Source of the DNA: Rhodopseudomonas palustris | Lineage (GTDB): Bacteria; Pseudomonadota; Alphaproteobacteria; Rhizobiales; Xanthobacteraceae | Direction: 5' to 3' | Length of the DNA stretch: 64,000 bases | Assembly (NCBI RefSeq): GCF_007005445.1 | Contig: NZ_CP041387.1 | Coordinates: 992,001 to 1,056,000 of the forward strand | In this document: positions 17,242 through 25,171 of the stretch, one piece after another | Position numbering within the stretch: the first letter of the stretch is position 1 | Layout: each line of letters begins with the position of its first letter | The notes under the pieces: model-generated | Told to the model about the DNA's origin: nothing | The model's input: the letters and a program-made list of their open reading frames with translations, nothing else | Database searches by the model: none | Program-made: the position numbers and the translations under genes

Positions 17242-18120
17242 TTGACCACCGCGACAATCATCCAGTCTCTCGCCAGCGGTCTGCTGATGGGGCTTCTGTA
17301 CGGCCTGGTCGCGGTCGGCCTGGCTCTGATCTTCGGCCTGATGGACGTCACCAACTTCGCCCATGGCGAATTCCTGATGTTGGCGATGTACATCACCTTC
17401 TTTCTGTTCGTGTTCTTCGCGATCGACCCGATCCTCGCCGCTCCCCTGGTCGGCGCGGCGATGTTCCTGTTCGGCGCGGTGATCTACTTATTGGTCGTTC
17501 GATTTGCGATGCGGGCCAAGGCCAATATCGGCATGGTGCAGATCTTCACCACGTTCGGGCTCGCGATCCTGATGCGCGGTCTGGCACAGTATTTCTTCAC
17601 GCCGGACTATCGCAGCATCAACGTATCCTGGCTTGGCGGCAAGACGATCGAGATCGGCGGGGTGTTCCTGCCGGTGCCGCAACTGGTCGGTGCGCTGGTG
17701 TCGATCGCTGCGTTCGGCGCGCTGTACTTCTTTATGAAGAAGACCGATTTCGGCCGCGCCCTGGAGGCGACCCGCGAGGATGCCGGCGCGGTGGCCCTGG
17801 TCGGCATCGACAAGAACAAGGTGTTCGCACTCGGCTGGGGGCTCGGTTCGGCGCTGATCGGCCTGGCCGGTGCGGTGATGGCGGTGTTCTTCTACATCTA
17901 TCCCGATGTCGGCGCCTCGTTCGCGCTGATCGCCTACGTCACCGTGGCGCTCGGCGGTTTCGGCAGCGTGTTCGGCGCCTTCGCCGGCGGCATCATCGTC
18001 GGCCTGGTCGAGGCGACCACCGCGATGATCCTGCCGCCGTCGCTGAAATCGATCGGCATCTACGCCGTCTATCTGCTGGTTGTCTTCATTCGGCCGCGTG
18101 GCCTGTTCGGATCGATCTGA
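17242..18120 (+). CDS. branched-chain amino acid-type ABC permease (LivH family)
   Basis: This 292-residue integral membrane protein has about eight hydrophobic segments and the LivH signature GLMDVTNFAHGEFLMLAMY near the N terminus, with ATREDAGAVALVGIDKNKVFALGWGLG in the cytoplasmic loop that contacts the ATPase. I take the TTG at 17242 as start because GAGAGG is eight bases upstream; the TTG at 17236 is too close. Its stop overlaps the next ATG (TGATG). It forms the membrane channel with the following protein. Confidence 0.9.
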   Translation: MTTATIIQSLASGLLMGLLYGLVAVGLALIFGLMDVTNFAHGEFLMLAMYITFFLFVFFAIDPILAAPLVGAAMFLFGAVIYLLVVRFAMRAKANIGMVQIFTTFGLAILMRGLAQYFFTPDYRSINVSWLGGKTIEIGGVFLPVPQLVGALVSIAAFGALYFFMKKTDFGRALEATREDAGAVALVGIDKNKVFALGWGLGSALIGLAGAVMAVFFYIYPDVGASFALIAYVTVALGGFGSVFGAFAGGIIVGLVEATTAMILPPSLKSIGIYAVYLLVVFIRPRGLFGSI

Positions 18121-19106
18121 TGGACGAGGCTCACCTCAATCGCCGCCGCCGCGACCTGATCGTCGCCGCCTTGCTCGCGACCCTGGCGGCCTGCGCACCG
18201 CTGTTCGTCAAGGACGTCTACGTCCAGAACATCATGGTGCTGACCCTGATGTACGCGGCGCTGTCGCAAGCGTGGAACATCCTCGGCGGCTATTGCGGCC
18301 AGATCTCGCTCGGCCACGCGCTGTATTTCGGGCTCGGCGCCTACACTACCGCGCTGTTGTTCACCAAGCTCGGCGTGCTGCCGTGGTTCGGTATGCTCGG
18401 CGGCGGCATCATCTCGTCGGTGATCGCGCTGGCGCTCGGCTATCCCACGTTCCGGCTGCGCGGGCACTACTTCGTCATCGCCACCATCGTCATCGCCGAG
18501 ATCGGCTTCCTGCTGTTCCACAATTGGGACTGGGCCGGGGCGGCGCTCGGCATCGACATTCCGGTGCGCGGCGATAGCTGGGCCAAGTTCCAATTCACCC
18601 GCAGCAAGCTGCCTTACTACTATTTCGCCCTGGTGTTCTGCTGCCTCGCCTGGCTGATCACCTGGTGGCTGCAGGATTCGAAGTGGGGCTACTGGTGGCG
18701 GGCGGTGAAGGACAACCCCGAAGCCGCCGAAAGCCTCGGCGTGGTGGTATTCAACTCCAAGATGGGCGCCGCTGCGGTGTCGGCGTTTCTCACCGCGGTC
18801 GGCGGCAGCTTCTATGCGATGTTTGTGTCCTACATCGACCCTGAAAGCGTGATGACCTTCCAGTTCTCGCTGCTGATGGCGTTGCCGGCCGTACTCGGCG
18901 GCATCGGCACGCTGTGGGGGCCGGTGCTCGGCGCCGCGATCCTGATCCCGCTCACCGAACTGACGCGGTCGTTCGTCGGCGGCTCGGGCCGGGGTGTCGA
19001 TCTGATCCTGTACGGCAGCGTGATCGTGCTGATCTCGCTGGCGCGGCCAGAAGGTCTGCTCGGCCTGTTCTCGCGCAAGCCGGCCTCGAAGGGAGCGCCG
19101 CAATGA
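18120..19106 (+). CDS. branched-chain amino acid-type ABC permease (LivM family)
   Basis: This 328-residue second permease subunit has the LivM motif GGYCGQISLGHALYFGLGAY and the loop WWRAVKDNPEAAESLGV. Hydrophobic segments fill most of the chain. The ATG at 18120 uses the last base of the previous stop and the gene overlaps the next by ATGA, a layout of strict translational coupling. It should pair with the LivH-type protein in the cytoplasmic membrane and receive the ligand from the binding protein at 15820. Confidence 0.9.
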   Translation: MDEAHLNRRRRDLIVAALLATLAACAPLFVKDVYVQNIMVLTLMYAALSQAWNILGGYCGQISLGHALYFGLGAYTTALLFTKLGVLPWFGMLGGGIISSVIALALGYPTFRLRGHYFVIATIVIAEIGFLLFHNWDWAGAALGIDIPVRGDSWAKFQFTRSKLPYYYFALVFCCLAWLITWWLQDSKWGYWWRAVKDNPEAAESLGVVVFNSKMGAAAVSAFLTAVGGSFYAMFVSYIDPESVMTFQFSLLMALPAVLGGIGTLWGPVLGAAILIPLTELTRSFVGGSGRGVDLILYGSVIVLISLARPEGLLGLFSRKPASKGAPQ

Positions 19107-19837
19107 CGACGCCTCTGCTCGAAACACGCGGCGTCTGGCAGCGCTTCGGCGGCCTGGTCGCCAATTCCGACGTGTCGATCTCGGTTCAGCGCGGCGAAAT
19201 CGTCGGCCTGATCGGCCCGAACGGTGCCGGCAAGTCGACGCTGTTCAATTTGATCGCCGGCGTGCTGCCGCCGACCCAAGGCTCGATCATCTTTGACGGC
19301 CAAGACGTCACCAGGCTGCCGGCCACCGCGCGCTGTGCCCGCGGCATCGGGCGGACCTTCCAGGTGGTGAAGAGCTTCGAGTCGATGACGGTGATCGACA
19401 ACGTCATCGTCGGTGCGCTGATCCGCACCACGGTGATGCGCGAGGCACGGCGCAAGGCGCATGAGGTGCTGAAGTTCTGCGGCCTGGATGCACGCGCCGA
19501 CGTGCTCGCCAGCCAGCTCATTCCCTCGGAAAAGCGCCGGCTCGAGGTCGCTCGCGCGCTCGCCACCGAGCCGAAGCTGCTGCTGCTCGACGAGGTGCTC
19601 ACCGGCCTGACGCCCACCGAAGCGGAGAAGGGCGTCGAACTGGTGCGCCGCGTCCGCGATGCCGGCGTCACGGTGCTGATGGTCGAACACGTCATGGAAA
19701 TCGTCATGCCGCTGGTCGACCGTGCCATCGTTCTCGACCTCGGCAAGGTGCTCACCGAAGGCAAGCCGGCCGACGTGGTGCGCGACCCGAAAGTCATCAC
19801 TGCTTATCTTGGGGATCGTCATGCTGTCGGTGCGTGA
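19103..19837 (+). CDS. ABC transporter ATP-binding protein (LivG family)
   Basis: This 244-residue ATPase has Walker [10 protein letters not shown] near residue 35-43, the Walker [12 protein letters not shown] and the switch histidine in [10 protein letters not shown]. The signature region is degenerate: [15 protein letters not shown] replaces LSYGQQR, a known variation in LivG-like proteins of this order. It overlaps the preceding permease by ATGA and the following ATPase gene by 17 bases. With the next gene product it powers the transporter. Confidence 0.9.
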   Translation: MTTPLLETRGVWQRFGGLVANSDVSISVQRGEIVGLIGPNGAGKSTLFNLIAGVLPPTQGSIIFDGQDVTRLPATARCARGIGRTFQVVKSFESMTVIDNVIVGALIRTTVMREARRKAHEVLKFCGLDARADVLASQLIPSEKRRLEVARALATEPKLLLLDEVLTGLTPTEAEKGVELVRRVRDAGVTVLMVEHVMEIVMPLVDRAIVLDLGKVLTEGKPADVVRDPKVITAYLGDRHAVGA

Positions 19838-20525
19838 GGTCACCACCGCCTATAAGGGGCTGGTCGCGATATCGAACGTCTCGATCGAGGTCGAGAAGGG
19901 CGAGATCGTCTGCGTCGCGGGCGCCAACGGTGCGGGCAAGTCGACGCTGCTGAAATCGATCGCCGGCGCCGAGCGGATCCGCTCCGGCCAGGTGCTGTTC
20001 GACGGCGAGCGCCTCGACGGCGTGGCGCAGCATCTGATCACCGCGCGCGGTGTCGCCTATGTGCCGGAGAATCGCCGGCTGTTTCCGCGGCTGTCGGTGC
20101 ACGACAATCTCAGGCTCGGCAGCTATCTGTATCGCGGCAAGGCCGATCGCGAACAGCCGCTGGAGTTCGTGTTCAGCCTGTTTCCGCGGTTGCAGGAGCG
20201 GCTGGAGCAGCGCGCCGAGACACTCTCCGGCGGCGAGCAGCAGATGCTGGCGATCGGCCGCGCGCTGATGACCCGGCCGCGGCTCTTGATGCTCGACGAG
20301 CCATCGCAGGGCATCATGCCGAAGCTGGTCAGTGAGATCTTCCAGTCGGTGAAGAAGATCCGCGATGCCGGCATGACCGTGCTGATCGTCGAGCAGCGCA
20401 TGGCCGAATGCCTCGAAATCGCCGATCGCGCCTACATCCTGCAGACCGGCCGCGTCCAGATGCAGGGCAGGGCCGCCGAGCTGATGGACAACCCGGACGT
20501 TCGCAAGGCGTATCTGGGGTTGTAA
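19821..20525 (+). CDS. ABC transporter ATP-binding protein (LivF family)
   Basis: This 234-residue ATPase has Walker A GANGAGKST, the signature LSGGEQQMLAIGRAL, Walker B LLMLDEPSQGI and the switch His-like position in VLIVEQRM (Gln, as is usual for LivF). The LivF-specific YVPENRRLFPRLSVHDNL is present. The ATG at 19821 has GGGGA upstream and lies inside the end of the LivG gene. It is the last gene of the transport operon. Confidence 0.92.
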   Translation: MLSVREVTTAYKGLVAISNVSIEVEKGEIVCVAGANGAGKSTLLKSIAGAERIRSGQVLFDGERLDGVAQHLITARGVAYVPENRRLFPRLSVHDNLRLGSYLYRGKADREQPLEFVFSLFPRLQERLEQRAETLSGGEQQMLAIGRALMTRPRLLMLDEPSQGIMPKLVSEIFQSVKKIRDAGMTVLIVEQRMAECLEIADRAYILQTGRVQMQGRAAELMDNPDVRKAYLGL

Positions 20526-20561
20526 GAGCTGGTTCTCACGGCTCTTGTGCCGTGGTACACT

Positions 20562-20765
20562 ATGTCCATAAGCGTCGAGGACATCGAGAAGGCAGTCGAG
20601 CAACTTCCGGCCGACCAACTCGCGCGGTTTCGCGCATGGTGCGTGGCTTTTGATGCTGCGCGTTTCGACGAGCGGATCGCGCGAGACGCGGCTGGAGCAC
20701 GGTCGGACGACTTGGCGGCAGACGCCATTGCCGAACATCGGCGCGGCGGCTCACGAGAGCTGTGA
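20562..20765 (+). CDS. putative antitoxin of a type II toxin-antitoxin pair
   Basis: This 67-residue protein starts MSISVEDIEKAVEQLPADQL, a short helical, acidic protein like many antitoxins of the addiction-module family. It contains no clear DNA-binding fold that I can name. Its stop overlaps the start of the next gene (GTGA), as expected for antitoxin-toxin coupling. An in-frame GTG at 20547 is a possible longer start. The gene is only 36 bases from the end of the transport operon but is unlikely to belong to it. Confidence 0.72.
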   Translation: MSISVEDIEKAVEQLPADQLARFRAWCVAFDAARFDERIARDAAGARSDDLAADAIAEHRRGGSREL

Positions 20766-21016
20766 GGCATTTTGCCAGCTCCCGATTTTGGACAGCCTAT
20801 CGGGCGTTGCCTCAGCCGATCCGCGCTCTCGCCGACAAGAACTTCGCTCTGTTGAAGGCCGATGTCAGTCATCCATCGTTGCATTTCAAGAAAGTCGGCA
20901 ATCTGTGTTCGGTAGGGGGTGGCCTCGGTTACCGGGCGCTCGCTGTGCCGGTGGACGAGGGGCTGTTGTGGTTCTGGATTGGCAGCCACGCCGACTATGA
21001 TGCGATGCTCCGATGA
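20762..21016 (+). CDS. putative RelE/ParE-like toxin
   Basis: This 84-residue basic protein reads HPSLHFKKVGNLCSVGGGLGYRALAV and ends FWIGSHADYDAML, the pattern of RelE/ParE/HigB-fold toxins, in which the final strand carries a GSHxxYD-like motif. RelE-type members cut mRNA in the ribosome; ParE-type members poison gyrase; which applies is not clear. It starts at GTG 20762, overlapping the antitoxin stop by four bases. Confidence 0.72.
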   Translation: MRHFASSRFWTAYRALPQPIRALADKNFALLKADVSHPSLHFKKVGNLCSVGGGLGYRALAVPVDEGLLWFWIGSHADYDAMLR

Positions 21017-21078
21017 CGGCAGCGATGCACAAAGTTCGAATGCGCTAAAGTCAGGTGTCTCCCGGGGATAATCATCCG

Positions 21079-21855
21079 ATGCCGCGCTTCTCAGCCAATC
21101 TCAGCCTGATGTTCACCGAGCACGCCTTTCTCGACCGCTTCGATGCGGCGCGGGCGGCGGGTTTCGATGCGGTGGAGTTTCAGTTTCCCTACGAGTTAGA
21201 GCCCGCCGCCATCGCCGAGCAGCTGCAGCGCAATCGCCTGACGCTGGCGTTGTTCAATCTACCGCCGGGCGACTGGGCCGCCGGCGAGAAGGGATTTGCG
21301 GCGCGGCCGGACAAGTTCGACGAATTGCAGAGCAGCCTGCACACCGCGCTGCCGTATGCGCTCGCTACCGGCGTGAAGCGGCTGCATCTGCTCGCCGGCA
21401 ATGCCGACCGCCGCGACGGCGCTGCGGCGCTGGCGTTTCGGCGATCGCTGGCAGTCGCCGCGCATTTCTTCGCGCCGCACGGCATCGACGTGCTGATCGA
21501 ACCGCTCAACCGCCGCGACGCGCCCGGCTATTTCCTCGACGACGTCGACTTCGCGCACGACCTCGTCCGCGAGCTGGCCATTGCCAATCTGAAGCTGCAG
21601 TTCGACGTCTATCACGGACAGATCCTGCATGGCGACGTCACCACGCGGCTGCGCGAGATGCTGCCGGTGATCGGCCATGTTCAGGTCGCCAGCGTGCCGT
21701 CGCGGCACGAGCCGGACGGCGAGGAGCTGAACTATCCGTTCCTGTTCGCCGAACTCGACCGGCTCGGCTACGCTGGTTTCGTCGGTGCCGAATATCGGCC
21801 GCGCGCCGCGACGGTCGACGGCCTCGGTTGGTTTCGCCCCTACGCGCGGCCATAG
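21079..21855 (+). CDS. hyi: hydroxypyruvate isomerase family TIM-barrel protein
   Basis: This 258-residue protein of the AP-endonuclease-2/xylose isomerase-like family begins MPRFSANLSLMFTEHAFLDR and carries the metal-binding glutamates in VLIEPLNRRDAPGYFL and GAEYRPRA. Hyi interconverts hydroxypyruvate and tartronate semialdehyde in glyoxylate metabolism; OtnI-like relatives act on 2-oxo-tetronate. The ATG at 21079 is preferred over an in-frame start at 21055, which adds eight residues. It is convergent with the thiolase gene and separated from the toxin gene by 62 bases. Confidence 0.87.
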   Translation: MPRFSANLSLMFTEHAFLDRFDAARAAGFDAVEFQFPYELEPAAIAEQLQRNRLTLALFNLPPGDWAAGEKGFAARPDKFDELQSSLHTALPYALATGVKRLHLLAGNADRRDGAAALAFRRSLAVAAHFFAPHGIDVLIEPLNRRDAPGYFLDDVDFAHDLVRELAIANLKLQFDVYHGQILHGDVTTRLREMLPVIGHVQVASVPSRHEPDGEELNYPFLFAELDRLGYAGFVGAEYRPRAATVDGLGWFRPYARP

Positions 21856-21860
21856 CGCGA

Positions 21861-23372
21861 TCAGGCGGGGCGCCACTCCAGCACGCCGTCGGCCGCGGTC
21901 GTGATCGGTCCGCGGGTGCCGACCGGGCTGCGGTCCATACCGGTCAGGAACGCGAGCGTCGCCTGATCCTGCGACGGCACACGCGCCAGCGCGCGGGCGC
22001 CGTCAGCGGTCCGCAGCATCACCACGCCATGCTGGACCTCGCCGCGGCCGTCATAGATCACCGTGAAGGTCTCGACCCTGCCGTCACCGCCGGCCTCGGT
22101 GACGAAGCGCGGCACGGCGCCATTGGCCGCGTCGGCCTTGGCCTGGACGCTGACGTCCTCGCTCAGCGCCTGCTGCGGCGGCGTGCGCGAGACGACTAGT
22201 CCGTGATGCTTGGTGACGAAGCCGCCCTGGCCGTAAAGCAGGCCGAGCTTGGCGCCGCCGCGCAGGCGCCGCACCATCGCGCAGGCGGCGTGGGTCATGT
22301 AGGTGTTGAGCGGCGCGCCGAAGAAGGTGAGGCCGCCGGTCACCGTCGGCTCGACGTCTTCGCCGAGGCCGAGCGTGCGCCGCGCCATCTTCGGCACCAC
22401 CGGGAAACACGAATACAGCTCGATCGCGTCGAAGCGGTGGCCGTCGCCGCCGACCATCGCCTTGATGGTCTCCAGCACCGCGTTCTGGGCGTGGCTCTGC
22501 ACGAACTGATCGCGGGCGAGATAGTCGCGCGGCTCTTCGGCAGAGGCGCCGCCGTGGATGTAGATCAGCTTGTCCTCGGGAATGCCGGCTTCGCGCGCCT
22601 TGGCCAGTGAGGTCAGCAGCACCGCGGCGCCGAGATTGACGCTCGGATTGGCGACCATCAGCTTGGTGTAGGGCCAGGCGATCAGCCGATTGTCGGACGA
22701 AGGCGTGGTGATCTCGTTCGGCGCGAAGGCGCGCTTGATCCAGGCGTTCGGATTGCGCGCCGCTGCGGCCGCGTAGCGCGACCACAACACGCCGGATTCG
22801 TCGAGCGCCTGCCGCGGTGTCTGGCCCCAATGTGCAGCGGTGGCGACCTCATACAAGGGATACACCGTGATCGGCCGCGCGACTCCGAGCGTCGAGGCGA
22901 TCGGCTGCTGGAACGCCGCGCCGCGCTTCGGTTCCGGCGCATCGTGCGCAAACGGCGTCCATGGCAGCTCGATCTTGGCGCGCGCCGCCTTGGTCGCGGT
23001 CGATTGTGACTCGGCGCCGCAGACCACGGCGACATGCGCGTCGCCGCGGGCGATCCTTAGCGCCGCCTCGTGGATGAACCGGATCGGGCTCTCGCCGCCG
23101 ACCGGCCCGTAAAAGCAGTGACGCGGCGCGACGCCGAGCCGTGTCGCCAGTTGCTCGGCCGGTGCGTGATAGCGCCAGCTCAGGAAGTTGACGACGTCGA
23201 GCGAGTCGATCTGCGGCAGCAGGCCCGCCGCGCTGTCGTCGCCGGCGCGTTGCACGGCGGCTTCGAGCAGCGTCAGCGGCTCCAGCCCTTGCGCGATGTC
23301 CTTGGGGTGATCGGCGATTTCGCCGACACCGGCGATGACGGGAATGCGTTCGGGCGGGAGCGTGGTCGGCAT
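21861..23372 (-). CDS. thiolase-like protein without the usual catalytic cysteines
   Basis: This 503-residue protein has the thiolase fold of the long acetyl-CoA acetyltransferase group: VIAGVGEIADHPKD at the start and VVCGAESQSTATKAAR in the middle. At the nucleophile position of ordinary thiolases it reads GPVGGESPIRFIHEAA, with no cysteine. The histidine loop reads NTYMTHAACAM rather than a GHP motif. The C-terminal region reads LYGQGGFVTKHHG rather than CGG. It therefore probably does not perform classical Claisen chemistry; retro-aldol or another acyl-CoA reaction is possible. It is followed on the same strand by no other gene and preceded by an SDR gene 40 bases away, a likely two-gene operon. 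Confidence 0.85.
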   Translation of the reverse strand: MPTTLPPERIPVIAGVGEIADHPKDIAQGLEPLTLLEAAVQRAGDDSAAGLLPQIDSLDVVNFLSWRYHAPAEQLATRLGVAPRHCFYGPVGGESPIRFIHEAALRIARGDAHVAVVCGAESQSTATKAARAKIELPWTPFAHDAPEPKRGAAFQQPIASTLGVARPITVYPLYEVATAAHWGQTPRQALDESGVLWSRYAAAAARNPNAWIKRAFAPNEITTPSSDNRLIAWPYTKLMVANPSVNLGAAVLLTSLAKAREAGIPEDKLIYIHGGASAEEPRDYLARDQFVQSHAQNAVLETIKAMVGGDGHRFDAIELYSCFPVVPKMARRTLGLGEDVEPTVTGGLTFFGAPLNTYMTHAACAMVRRLRGGAKLGLLYGQGGFVTKHHGLVVSRTPPQQALSEDVSVQAKADAANGAVPRFVTEAGGDGRVETFTVIYDGRGEVQHGVVMLRTADGARALARVPSQDQATLAFLTGMDRSPVGTRGPITTAADGVLEWRPA

Positions 23373-23412
23373 TTCTTGCTTCTTGTTGATCGGAAGGTGG
23401 AGGCGGGTGTCG

Positions 23413-24192
23413 TCAGAACGCGGTGTAGCCGCCGTCGATCACGAACGTATCGGCGGTGTGATACGACGACGCCTTGCTCATCAGATACACGGCGATGCCG
23501 CCGAAATCCTCCGGCTCGCCGAAACGTCGCACTGGAATACGCGGCATCACGTTGGCGACGAACTTGTCGTTGCCCATGATGCCGGCGGTCATGTCGCTCT
23601 TGATCCAGCCAGGCAGGATCGCGTTGGCTGTGATGTCGTAGCGGGCGAGTTCGACCGCGAGCGCGCGCACCAGCGCGTTGATCGCCGCCTTGGTGGCCGC
23701 GTAGTGCTCGTTCCGCGCGGTGCCGAAGATCGAGGCGAGGCTCGAGGTCGCGACCAGCCGGCCGAACGGATCGCCGTCGGCGGCGCGCTCGGTCATGTGC
23801 CGCGCCGCAGCCTGGAAGGCGTGGAACACGCCGTCGAGATTGGTCGCGAACATCGAGCGCCACTGCTCTTCGGTGCGGTCGATGAACGCCTGCCGGCCGC
23901 CGCCGCCGATGCCCGCATTGGCGAAGCAGCCGTCGACGCGGCCGAACGCCTTCAGCGTCGCATCCATCGCCGCCTTGACCGAAGCGGGATCGGTGACGTC
24001 GCAGATCTGTGCGTCGACCTTGCCCGGCGCTTTCGCCATCGTGGCGAGCGCGGCGTGGTTCTTGACCGCGTTGCGGCCCCAGATCGAGACGTTGCAGCCG
24101 GCGGCGGCCAGCGCCTGCGCCATGCCGAGGCCGATACCACCATTGCCCCCGGTGACGACCGCGACGCGGCCGCTCAGATCGAAAATGCTCAT
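23413..24192 (-). CDS. SDR family oxidoreductase
   Basis: This 259-residue classical SDR has TGGNGGIGLGMA for cofactor binding, NAGIGG, a Ser in ATSSLASIF, the catalytic YAATK and the C-terminal FVIDGGYTAF. GGAA precedes the ATG at 24192; the frame to 24285 adds a non-homologous tail. It probably acts on a 3-hydroxyacyl or keto group of an acyl-CoA intermediate, given the thiolase-like gene downstream and the crotonase gene divergent from it. An alcohol or keto-acid substrate cannot be excluded. Confidence 0.88.
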   Translation of the reverse strand: MSIFDLSGRVAVVTGGNGGIGLGMAQALAAAGCNVSIWGRNAVKNHAALATMAKAPGKVDAQICDVTDPASVKAAMDATLKAFGRVDGCFANAGIGGGGRQAFIDRTEEQWRSMFATNLDGVFHAFQAAARHMTERAADGDPFGRLVATSSLASIFGTARNEHYAATKAAINALVRALAVELARYDITANAILPGWIKSDMTAGIMGNDKFVANVMPRIPVRRFGEPEDFGGIAVYLMSKASSYHTADTFVIDGGYTAF

Positions 24193-24360
24193 CCAGCGTT
24201 TCCATTTTTGTTTGTCGCGCGCTACACCGTGCAGGCCGGTGCGGACGCTGTGATCGATGCAGGACCATGGACAAGCGCGTCGCAAAAATCAAATATGCTT
24301 TCACGTCGCAAAACCCTTCCACAGCGCGGAATAACCGCGAACCGATAGCGCGAGGAAACT

Positions 24361-25164
24361 ATGCAGTTCAAACACGTCACGCTCGATTTCGACGGCGCCG
24401 TCGCGATCCTGAAACTCGATCATCAGGAAGTGATGAACGCTGTGTCGATCGACATGCTGGGCGGCCTCGGCGAAGCGCTGGACGCGATCGAGGAGAAGCG
24501 TGCCGAAGTGCGCTGCCTGGTGATCACCGGTGCCGGTCGCGCGTTCTGCACCGGTGCCAATCTGCAGGGCCGCAACTCCGGCAACAACATGAGCCAAGGC
24601 GGCGGCAAGGGGGCCGGCGCGGCGCTGGAGACCGCGTTCCATCCGTTCCTGCGCCGGCTGCGCCGGCTGCATTGCCCGATCGTCACCTCGGTCAACGGTC
24701 CGGCTGCAGGCGCCGGCATGAGCTTCGCGCTGATGGGCGACATGATCCTGTGCGCCAAGTCGTCGTACTTCCTGCAGGCGTTCCGCCGCATCGGCCTGGT
24801 GCCGGATTGCGGCTCGACCTGGCTGCTGCCGCGCCTGGTCGGCAAGGCGCGCTCGGTCGAATTGTCGCTGCTCGGCGAGAAGCTGCCGGCCGACAAGGCG
24901 CTGGAATGGGGCCTCGTCAATCGCGTGCACGAGGATGCCGAGCTGTGGGGCGAAACCATGAAGCTCGCCCACGACCTCGCCAACGGTCCGACCATCGCGC
25001 TGTCGCTGATCCGCAAGCTGTATTGGGACTCGCCGGAGAACTCGTTCGAGGAACAGCTCAACCTAGAATTCGAATGTCAGCGCGTCGCCGGCTCGACCGA
25101 CGACTTCAAGGAAGGCGTCGGAGCGTTCCTCGAGAAGCGCCCGGCGCAGTTCAAGGGCAAATAA
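24361..25164 (+). CDS. crotonase family protein, probable enoyl-CoA isomerase (PaaG-like)
   Basis: This 267-residue protein has the oxyanion-hole stretches GAGRAFCTGAN and NGPAAGAGMSF. The two catalytic glutamates of enoyl-CoA hydratase are missing: the positions read AGAGM and FLQAFRR. IGLVPDCGSTWLLPR carries the aspartate used by PaaG-type isomerases. So isomerisation or another crotonase reaction is more likely than hydration. GAGGAA precedes the ATG. It is divergent from the SDR gene and is followed eight bases later by the APH-like kinase gene, so it leads the kinase-DUF6285 operon. Confidence 0.85.
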   Translation: MQFKHVTLDFDGAVAILKLDHQEVMNAVSIDMLGGLGEALDAIEEKRAEVRCLVITGAGRAFCTGANLQGRNSGNNMSQGGGKGAGAALETAFHPFLRRLRRLHCPIVTSVNGPAAGAGMSFALMGDMILCAKSSYFLQAFRRIGLVPDCGSTWLLPRLVGKARSVELSLLGEKLPADKALEWGLVNRVHEDAELWGETMKLAHDLANGPTIALSLIRKLYWDSPENSFEEQLNLEFECQRVAGSTDDFKEGVGAFLEKRPAQFKGK

Positions 25165-25171
25165 GCCCGAC

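Noticed and set aside
18069..19127. Minus-strand open frame opposite the LivM-type permease
   Set aside because: The permease and its ATGA overlaps with neighbours are unambiguous.
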